This document shows, piece by piece, positions 48,852 through 55,488 of a DNA stretch of 55,488 bases; the stretch's first letter is position 1, and each line of letters starts with the position of its first letter. The DNA lies in NCBI GenBank assembly GCA_944323535.1, contig CALUSW010000005.1, forward strand, positions 1 to 55,488. Direction: 5' to 3'. Below the pieces are notes generated by a model. The model worked only from the letters and a program-made list of their open reading frames with translations, did not search any database and was not told where the DNA came from. The translations under genes and the position numbers were made by a program. The stretch comes from Candidatus Gastranaerophilales bacterium (lineage in GTDB: Bacteria; Cyanobacteriota; Vampirovibrionia; Gastranaerophilales; Gastranaerophilaceae).

Positions 48852-51146
48852 TTATTCCGCATCAACCGGTTCTTTTAGAATTGACCGGACAGCTTCTTTT
48901 GCCTTTTCTTTTAAATTTTCGTTAATATCCGGTAAAGAAGAAAGCTGCCTTAAAACATCAACCGTTCTTCTGAATACTCTTACTATATCGCCTTCAGATG
49001 AATCTGTCTGTTTTGCTATATCTTCCCAGGGAGTTTCAAGTATCCACTGTTCAATAAGCGGAGAATAATAAGAATTTATATACATAGGTGTATTAATATC
49101 AAAATTACGCTGTTCTATAGCTATTCTTTTTCTTATTTCTTTAATCTTATTTAAAGCTTTTCTTGTATTTTTACTTACGGGTTGGTTTGGGTATACATCG
49201 CTTCTTAAATCCTCAGTAACAAGAGCACATACTACCGAAGCAAGTTCATACGGCTGAAGTTCATCTAAAATACCTTTCAATATTATTTCAGACAAAAACA
49301 ATTCGTTTTCCGCTCTTATCATTGAACAGACAACACCCTTTTCTAAAGGCGTTTCATCTTTTAAATATCCGAATTTTTCTAATATCTCTTTATGCGCCAG
49401 AAATTTATTCCAGTATATATCTTTTTGATGTTCAATATTTTTGCATAAATCTTTATATCTTTTTTCATATCTGTTTATAATTTCAAGATTTTTTATGTGC
49501 TTTTTATAGCCGCGGCATATCTCACAATTATATTTTTGCATTAAATTTCTTATTTCTTTTGTTTTATTTGAATATTCATTAACTTCCGGCGCATTTTTCT
49601 GCCCTTTTTGTTTTGCCTGGCGCAAGAGAGTTTTTGTAAGTTTTCTAAACACAATAAATTTATCTTTTAATTTATTGAACTCAATAAAATCTTCATTTGT
49701 ATGATTAAACGGGCATTTTTCCTGTTTCAATTTATTTATTGTTTTTTCATATTCCATCTGCTGTAAAATCATTGGTTTTAATCTGTCGGTAGAAGAGAAA
49801 TAACCAAAACTTTTCAGAATTAATTCTTTTGCCTGTTCAAGCTCAAGATTTTGCAGAAGATTTAATACCATTGAATAACTTGGGGAAAATCTGCTCTCTA
49901 ACGGATTTGCAGAACTTTTTACAAGCTCTGCCACTTCTTCAGGAGATTGGAACTGGGTTCCCATAACAACAACATTCCCGATTTTATCCATCCCGCGTCG
50001 TCCGGCACGGCCAGACATTTGAAGAAATTCATTTGCCGTTAACATGCGATGTCCGGAATCCGTTCTTTTGCTTATAGCAGATATTACGGTTGTTCTTGCG
50101 GGCATGTTAATTCCTGCGGCAAGTGTTTCCGTTGCAAATACAACCTTTATTAAACCTTTTTGAAACAGTCTTTCAACAAGAAGTTTCCACGCCGGCAATA
50201 ATCCGGCATGATGAGAAGCTATTCCGTTATAAAGATATTCAAGATTTTTATTATTTTCCAAATATACATGGTCTTTTAAAAAATCATGTATTTCAAGCCT
50301 TATCTGTTTTGCTTCTTCCTGTGTTATTAAATTTAAGTCTGCACATTTTTCCATATTCTCATCACATTTTTTACGGGAAAAAGTAAAGAATATAGCAGGC
50401 AGCATATCTTTCTTTTTAAGCACGTTAATAACATTCTTTACGTTATTTTGTTTTTTTGCCTGACGTGAATACAAATTAACTTTTTTCTCAGGTTTTATTT
50501 TTTTATTTAATCTGCCTTCAGGCGTAAGCAAAGGAAGAATATCAAACGGCTTCGACGAATCAAAATAATAATGCCTTAAAGGTACGGGGCGAAAATCGGT
50601 ATATATAAGTTCGGTTTGTGAATGCACTGTATTTATCCAGTCGCATAATTGTTTTGAGTTTGCTATTGTTGCGCTTAATGCAATAATTTGAATGTTAGAA
50701 GGGCAGTAAATGATACTTTCTTCCCAGACCGTCCCTCTTTGTTCATCATTCATATAATGCACTTCATCAAGTACAACATATTTAACACCGCGCAGATTAT
50801 CTTTTAAAGCGCCGAAATTTGTATTATACAGCATATTTCTGAATACTTCCGTTGTCATAACAACAACAGGAGCTTCACGGTTTATGGAAGTGTCGCCGGT
50901 TAAAAGCCCTACATTTCCTTCACCGTATTTTTTGCCGAAATCATAAAATTTTTGATTGGAAAGAGCTTTTAAAGGTGTTGTATAAAATACTCTTGTATTT
51001 TCTTCAAGTGCTTTATGTATTGCATGCTCGGCAATACAGGTTTTTCCTGCACCCGTAGGCGCACATACAACTATACTCTTTGAGTTATCAATACACTCAA
51101 CTGCTTCTTTCTGGAAATCATCAAGTTCAAAATCAAATTTATACAA
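48852..51146 (-). CDS. Ski2/Mtr4-like DEVH-box RNA helicase
   Basis: A 764-residue superfamily 2 helicase. Walker A is APTGAGKT (about residues 31-38), Walker B is DEVHYMND, motif III is LSATI, and motif VI is MSGRAGRRGMD. ASHHAGLLP and FATETLAAGINMPART are motifs shared with Ski2/Mtr4 proteins. The C-terminal 180 residues resemble a DSHCT domain. Such helicases unwind structured RNA during decay or ribosome maturation and are also found in cyanobacteria and chloroplasts. It lies 3 nt after the DAHP synthase gene, ending a four-gene operon. Confidence 0.92.
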   Translation of the reverse strand: MYKFDFELDDFQKEAVECIDNSKSIVVCAPTGAGKTCIAEHAIHKALEENTRVFYTTPLKALSNQKFYDFGKKYGEGNVGLLTGDTSINREAPVVVMTTEVFRNMLYNTNFGALKDNLRGVKYVVLDEVHYMNDEQRGTVWEESIIYCPSNIQIIALSATIANSKQLCDWINTVHSQTELIYTDFRPVPLRHYYFDSSKPFDILPLLTPEGRLNKKIKPEKKVNLYSRQAKKQNNVKNVINVLKKKDMLPAIFFTFSRKKCDENMEKCADLNLITQEEAKQIRLEIHDFLKDHVYLENNKNLEYLYNGIASHHAGLLPAWKLLVERLFQKGLIKVVFATETLAAGINMPARTTVISAISKRTDSGHRMLTANEFLQMSGRAGRRGMDKIGNVVVMGTQFQSPEEVAELVKSSANPLESRFSPSYSMVLNLLQNLELEQAKELILKSFGYFSSTDRLKPMILQQMEYEKTINKLKQEKCPFNHTNEDFIEFNKLKDKFIVFRKLTKTLLRQAKQKGQKNAPEVNEYSNKTKEIRNLMQKYNCEICRGYKKHIKNLEIINRYEKRYKDLCKNIEHQKDIYWNKFLAHKEILEKFGYLKDETPLEKGVVCSMIRAENELFLSEIILKGILDELQPYELASVVCALVTEDLRSDVYPNQPVSKNTRKALNKIKEIRKRIAIEQRNFDINTPMYINSYYSPLIEQWILETPWEDIAKQTDSSEGDIVRVFRRTVDVLRQLSSLPDINENLKEKAKEAVRSILKEPVDAE

Positions 51147-51149
51147 TTC

Positions 51150-52196
51150 TTATACCTGACTCATCATATGCTTATTATCATAATCAATTCTTCCTATAAG
51201 TTTATTCAAACGTTTTGCGACGTCCTTAAACATAGGAATATTTAAACTTTGTGCACCGTCAGAAGATGCATTTTCTGGGTCGTGATGAACCTCCATCATA
51301 ACTCCGTTTGCTCCTACAATAAGACCCGCTTTTGCCATAGGCTCAATTAAATATCTTCTGCCCGTTCCATGACTCGGATCTACAATTACGGGAAGGTGAG
51401 AATATTTTTTAATAACAGGTATTGCCGCAATATCAAGAGTATTTCTTGTATAACTGTTATCAACCCCTTTTATACCGCGCTCGCATAATATAACTTTATC
51501 GTTTCCGTTATACATAATATGTTCTGCGGCAAGCAAAAATTCTCTTATTGTAGCTGCGGGACCTCTTTTTAGTATAACGGGTTTATTGCATTTGCCTACA
51601 GCTTTTAACAGTTTGAAGTTTTGCATATTTCTTGCGCCTATTTGAATTACATCCGCATAATTACAAACCAAATCAATATCCATAGTATCCATAAGCTCCG
51701 TTACAACAAGAAGCCCTGTTCTTTCTCTTGCAATAGCCAGATATTCAAGCGCTTTTTCCTCAAGTCCCTGAAAGTCGTAAGGTGATGTCCTCGGCTTAAA
51801 CGCACCGCCCCTTAAGAAATGACAGCCCATTTCTTTTGCTGCATCGGCGACCCTTAATAAACCGTCTAAATCCTGTTCAACACAGCAAGGACCTACCATT
51901 AATACAGGTTTTTCAAGTCCTCCTATTCTTACTCCGTTTGAAAATTCAATAATTGTATCATCTTGTTTGCTTTCTCTTGACGCCAGTTTATATGGTTCTT
52001 GTATAAGTTTAACGCTTCTTACTCCTTCATAAGATTGGAAAGCATGCGGCTCTATAAGTCTTTTATCACCGATTGCGGCAATAACAGTCATTACATCGCC
52101 TTCATTTAGTACTATTTTAAAACCTTTGTTTCTTAATGCCTTTACAACTGTATCTATTTGTTCTCTTGTTGCAGAAGGTTCCATTATTATTATCAT
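51150..52196 (-). CDS. 3-deoxy-7-phosphoheptulonate (DAHP) synthase
   Basis: A 348-residue enzyme of the beta subtype that condenses PEP and erythrose 4-phosphate, the first step of the shikimate pathway. An N-terminal ferredoxin-like domain of about 70 residues (IDTVVKALRNKGFKIVL) is followed by the barrel with GPCCVEQ, RGGAFKPRTSPYDFQG, QIGARNMQNF, KRGPAATI and VDPSHGTGRR, which provide metal and substrate ligands. There is no chorismate mutase fusion. It lies 14 nt after the nucleotidyltransferase and 3 nt before the helicase. Confidence 0.95.
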   Translation of the reverse strand: MIIIMEPSATREQIDTVVKALRNKGFKIVLNEGDVMTVIAAIGDKRLIEPHAFQSYEGVRSVKLIQEPYKLASRESKQDDTIIEFSNGVRIGGLEKPVLMVGPCCVEQDLDGLLRVADAAKEMGCHFLRGGAFKPRTSPYDFQGLEEKALEYLAIARERTGLLVVTELMDTMDIDLVCNYADVIQIGARNMQNFKLLKAVGKCNKPVILKRGPAATIREFLLAAEHIMYNGNDKVILCERGIKGVDNSYTRNTLDIAAIPVIKKYSHLPVIVDPSHGTGRRYLIEPMAKAGLIVGANGVMMEVHHDPENASSDGAQSLNIPMFKDVAKRLNKLIGRIDYDNKHMMSQV

Positions 52197-52210
52197 TTAA
52201 TTTTCCTCTC

Positions 52211-53227
52211 TTATAAAAATACTTTGTTTTTTTCTTCTACCTGCGTTTTAAAAACCACTTCATTGTAAACGGATTTTTCAATAATAATATCGGATAATAT
52301 AATCGAATTTTCTATTTTTACGTCATCGCCGACTTTAACATTATCCCACAAAATAGAATTTTTTATCAGGCTGTTTCTGCCGACAGAACAGTTATTTCCT
52401 ATTATACATCTGCCTGAAATTCTGCTTGCAATATTTTTTGTAAAGTTGCTGCCTTCAATATATTCCGCATCCCTTGTTTTTATAACTTCGGGGGTAAATA
52501 TTTTTATTTTATTTTGAATTAAATCCATATTTGACCGTTTATATTGCGATAACGAGCCTATATCCGACCAATATCCGTTCATTTTAAATGTGTTAATTTT
52601 CAAACCGCTTTTTAAAACGGATGGAAATACATTTTTTGCAAAATCATAAAAAGTATTTTCCGGAATAAAATCAAAAATCTTGTAATTAAAAATATAAATT
52701 CCGGTATTTGCAAGATTAGATTTTGCTTCTTCTATCGAAGGTTTTTCCTGAAAACTGTGAACAAAACCCTTATCATCAGGAACAATTATTCCGTATTTTG
52801 ATACTTCCTGATGTTCAACCTCCTTCATCACAATAGTAGCTATTGCCTTAGATCTGATATGTGATAAATAAGCTTCTTCTATATTTAAATCAGTTAAACC
52901 GTCACCCGACATAACAATAAAATCTTTATCCTCATCAAAGAAAAACCGGCATTTTCTAAGTCCGCCCGCCGTACCTGACAGTTCTTTTTCCTTTATAAAT
53001 TGCATATTAACATCAAAATTAGAATTCTTATAATGATTTTGTATATCTTCTGCTCTGTAATATGTATTTGCAATAATATTTTTAATATTAAACGATAATA
53101 AATGACCGACTAATATATCCATTGCCGGAATATTTGCCAGAGGTACCAGCGGTTTCGGTACAATACTGGACATAGGCTCCAACCTTGAGCCTACACCTGC
53201 CGCCATTATCATTGCTTTTTCTATCAT
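52211..53227 (-). CDS. Sugar-phosphate nucleotidyltransferase (GMP/GDP-mannose type)
   Basis: A 338-residue protein from the ATG at 53227, which has GGAAGG five bases upstream; the frame runs to 53254. IMAAGVGSRLEPMSSIVPKP is the nucleotide-binding signature and VMSGDGLTDLN the metal-binding region. The C-terminus has left-handed beta-helix repeats (IIGNNCSVGRNSLI, VKVGDDVKIENSII). Relatives make GDP-mannose or similar sugars, so it could supply the GMD-like enzyme at 15.9 kb. It lies 28 nt after ffh in a four-gene operon. The nucleotide specificity is inferred. Confidence 0.86.
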   Translation of the reverse strand: MIEKAMIMAAGVGSRLEPMSSIVPKPLVPLANIPAMDILVGHLLSFNIKNIIANTYYRAEDIQNHYKNSNFDVNMQFIKEKELSGTAGGLRKCRFFFDEDKDFIVMSGDGLTDLNIEEAYLSHIRSKAIATIVMKEVEHQEVSKYGIIVPDDKGFVHSFQEKPSIEEAKSNLANTGIYIFNYKIFDFIPENTFYDFAKNVFPSVLKSGLKINTFKMNGYWSDIGSLSQYKRSNMDLIQNKIKIFTPEVIKTRDAEYIEGSNFTKNIASRISGRCIIGNNCSVGRNSLIKNSILWDNVKVGDDVKIENSIILSDIIIEKSVYNEVVFKTQVEEKNKVFL

Positions 53228-53255
53228 ACAATCCTTCCCGCCCGTAATAATCAAA

Positions 53256-54617
53256 TTAAAAAGGGAAACGCTGACCGAAATTCTTCGGTATTTTTAGTTT
53301 TCCTTTTTTTACCTTCTGTTTTATATCCGAAAAGCCCTTCATCATTTTTCTCATCTGATCAAACTGTGAAATTATTTGATTTACTTCATGGATAGGAATT
53401 CCGCAGCCCGATGAAATTCTGCGTTTTCTTGATGTATTTATTAAAGAAGGATTTGCTCTCTCTTCCGGCGTCATGCTTGAAATAAATGATTCAATTCTTT
53501 TTAATTGTTTTTCGCCTTCTGAAGCTATTGTTTCCTTAGCATCACGATTAAGCCCAGGAATCGGAAGCATGCCGAGTATATTATCAATTGAACCGAACAT
53601 TTTCATTTGTTTTTGCATATTCAGAAAATCATTATAGGAAAATTCAGCCTTGAGCATTTTCTTTTCAAATTCTTTAGCCTGCTTTTCATCAAAAACTTCC
53701 TGTGCTTTTTCCACAAGTGATACAATATCACCCATTCCGAGAATTCTGTCGGCCATCCTTGACGGATGAAAATCATTAAGTGCATCAAGTTTTTCGCCTG
53801 TTCCCGTCAGCTTAACAGGTTTCCCCGCAGCCTGAACAACACTCAATGCCGCACCGCCCCTTGAATCACCGTCAAGTTTTGTCAGAACAATTCCGGTAAT
53901 ATCAAGCTGGGTATTAAAGTTTTCCGCAACACTTACTGCCTGCTGCCCGAGCATTGAATCTATAACAAGCAGTTTTTCCTGAGGATTGAATGCTCTGTCT
54001 ATCAGGATGAGTTCTGCCATCATCTCATTATCTATCTGGAGTCTTCCTGCCGTATCAATTATTACAACATTAAATCCGTTTGATTTTGCATATTCAATTG
54101 CGTCTGTTACAATCTTCTGTACATTTGTTGAACCTTCTAAAGTAAATACCGGCGTTTGAATTTGTTCGCCCAGTGTTTTCAACTGTAAAATTGCAGCCGG
54201 CCTGTATACATCGGCAGCAACAAGCAACGGATTTTTTCCTTCTTTTTTCAATTTAACGGCAAGTTTTGCGGCAGATGTTGTTTTACCCGATCCTTGAAGT
54301 CCTAACATCATTATAATTGAAGGATGTCCCGTCAGATTTAAAGGTGAGTTTTCATTTCCGAGTATTTTTACCAGCTCGTCATGAACTATTTTAACAAACT
54401 GCTGGGAAGGATTAACACCTTTTAAAACCTCTTCGCCTAGTGCCTTTTCTTTTAGAGAAGTCATAAAAATTTTAACAACTTTTAAGCTGACATCCGCATC
54501 AAGAAGTGCACGGCGAACCTCTCTTAATGCTTCTTGCATATTTTCTTCTGTCAAAGAGGCATTACCGGACGCTTTTCTTATAATTTCCTGCAGTTTATCC
54601 GAAAGATTATCAAACAT
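53256..54617 (-). CDS. ffh: Signal recognition particle protein Ffh
   Basis: A 453-residue GTPase that delivers nascent membrane proteins to the Sec machinery with 4.5S RNA. GLQGSGKTTS, DVYRPAA, DTAGR and TKLDGDSRGG are its G motifs, and SRKRRISSGCG with a Met-rich QFDQMRKMMKGF is the RNA- and signal-binding M domain. The N domain is standard. It is the first gene of the minus-strand operon and diverges from the pseudouridine synthase gene over a 112-bp gap. Confidence 0.97.
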   Translation of the reverse strand: MFDNLSDKLQEIIRKASGNASLTEENMQEALREVRRALLDADVSLKVVKIFMTSLKEKALGEEVLKGVNPSQQFVKIVHDELVKILGNENSPLNLTGHPSIIMMLGLQGSGKTTSAAKLAVKLKKEGKNPLLVAADVYRPAAILQLKTLGEQIQTPVFTLEGSTNVQKIVTDAIEYAKSNGFNVVIIDTAGRLQIDNEMMAELILIDRAFNPQEKLLVIDSMLGQQAVSVAENFNTQLDITGIVLTKLDGDSRGGAALSVVQAAGKPVKLTGTGEKLDALNDFHPSRMADRILGMGDIVSLVEKAQEVFDEKQAKEFEKKMLKAEFSYNDFLNMQKQMKMFGSIDNILGMLPIPGLNRDAKETIASEGEKQLKRIESFISSMTPEERANPSLINTSRKRRISSGCGIPIHEVNQIISQFDQMRKMMKGFSDIKQKVKKGKLKIPKNFGQRFPF

Positions 54618-54729
54618 AATAATAAAATTTTACTATAAAAATGTCCTTAAACGCCCTGTAATTAACAAATTGTTGCAGTTTGTAAAATACTTATTTCTAT
54701 TTTTATTCTTTATCCTGTATCATTAATAT

Positions 54730-55470
54730 ATGAAAAATCAAAAAGTAAGATTAAATAAATATATAGCCTCTTGCGGATTTTGCTCCCGCCGAAAAGCGGA
54801 TGAGTATATTGAAGCTGGGAAAGTAAAAGTTAACGGTGAAGTTATAACGGAACTTGGATTTATAATAAACACAAAAGATACGGTAGAAATTAATAACAAG
54901 ACTGTTAAGCCTGAAGTTCATACATATATAAGATATTACAAACCGGCGGGATATATCACTACCATGAATGATGAAAAAGGCAGAAAAACAATATATGATA
55001 TTCTGCCCGAAGAAGTTCGGCATTTAAAGCCTGTTGGCAGACTTGACAAAGATTCGACAGGACTTTTAATTCTTACAAATGACGGAGATTTTATAAATGA
55101 AATGGCTCATCCTGCCGTAAAAGTTCCGAAAATATACAGAGTTACAGCTCAAGGCAAATTGAATTTGAATGATTTAACCTTAATGGAAAAAGGAATAGAA
55201 ATTGAAAAGGGGCAGATTGCATATGCATATGCGCATATAGTAGATTTTGAAAACAAAAATACAATTCTTGAAATAATGCTTTATCAGGGATTAAACAGAC
55301 AAATAAGGAAAATGCTTGATTGTCTTGGACATCCTGTTATATCTTTAAAACGGTTAAGTATGGGACCTGTAGACTTGCAAGGCTTAAAAAAGGGACAGTT
55401 TAAATACCTTAAGCCAAAACAGGTTCAAGAAATAAGGAATTACCTAAAAAAATTAAAAAATAATACATAA
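54730..55470 (+). CDS. RluB/RsuA-family pseudouridine synthase
   Basis: A 246-residue protein. An N-terminal S4 RNA-binding domain (VRLNKYIASCGFCSRRKADEYI, within residues 4-25) precedes the catalytic domain, whose GRLDKDSTGLLILTND contains the catalytic Asp. LYQGLNRQIRKML near residue 195 is the family's closing motif. It probably modifies a uridine in 23S or 16S rRNA. The gene appears complete, ending 18 bases before the window edge. Confidence 0.93.
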   Translation: MKNQKVRLNKYIASCGFCSRRKADEYIEAGKVKVNGEVITELGFIINTKDTVEINNKTVKPEVHTYIRYYKPAGYITTMNDEKGRKTIYDILPEEVRHLKPVGRLDKDSTGLLILTNDGDFINEMAHPAVKVPKIYRVTAQGKLNLNDLTLMEKGIEIEKGQIAYAYAHIVDFENKNTILEIMLYQGLNRQIRKMLDCLGHPVISLKRLSMGPVDLQGLKKGQFKYLKPKQVQEIRNYLKKLKNNT

Positions 55471-55488
55471 TAAATATTATTACTATAT

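Overview
The window is low-GC (roughly 30% by eye) bacterial chromosome with a complete set of housekeeping genes: IspG and IspH of the MEP isoprenoid route, ribosomal protein S1, UvrA, SmpB, Ffh, a DAHP synthase, an RluB-type pseudouridine synthase and three tRNAs. The base composition, a large lineage-type protein carrying a VSFKG motif near its N-terminus, and the unusual load of radical SAM enzymes suggest a gut-type non-photosynthetic relative of cyanobacteria (Melainabacteria / Gastranaerophilales). That placement is inference; no rRNA is present to confirm it.

Layout. 0-1.4 kb: a zeta-toxin-like kinase with an overlapping small gene, then a hairpin-rich gap and tRNA-Asn, whose 3' end is duplicated as an 18-bp direct repeat. 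1.5-5.9 kb: a small membrane protein, methyltransferase and membrane sulfatase cassette, followed by the first radical SAM gene. 6-16 kb: tRNA-Thr, a 972-residue internally duplicated protein, a phosphoesterase, ispG, an oxygen-defence module (PerR/Fur-like regulator, a 46-residue rubredoxin, flavodiiron protein) and an EF-hand/coiled-coil/lysozyme-like protein.

15.9-39.1 kb is the accessory heart of the window. Thirteen radical SAM genes lie in about 22 kb (fourteen in the whole window), interleaved with surface-glycan genes: gmd-like dehydratase, DPM1-type glycosyltransferase, DegT aminotransferase, cupin, two paralogous multi-pass membrane proteins (one fused to TPRs) and an SGNH-like protein. 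The radical SAM genes fall into nine class I members (N-terminal Cys-rich domain with CC and CxxC, then CX3CX2C), three class II members (an N-terminal SPASM/twitch-like domain, the reverse of the usual order), one with a Tat-like N-terminus and one B12-binding type. Several lie tail-to-tail with a neighbour at spacings of 2-7 nt or overlapping. No precursor peptide is visible, so a glycan or lipid substrate, or a precursor encoded elsewhere, is more likely than a standard RiPP locus. gmd plus DegT, with a sugar nucleotidyltransferase at 52 kb, would fit a GDP-perosamine-like amino sugar.

39-44 kb: an XRE regulator with a perfect inverted repeat over its start, an 89-residue orphan coupled to a membrane endonuclease/exonuclease/phosphatase protein, the second copy of a two-hairpin repeat, then ispH (apparently starting at CTG) and rpsA. 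44-55.5 kb: a minus-strand block (uvrA, smpB and two small genes), an XRE regulator behind three evenly spaced palindromes, and an apparent operon ffh, nucleotidyltransferase, DAHP synthase, Ski2-like helicase; an rluB-type gene diverges at the end.
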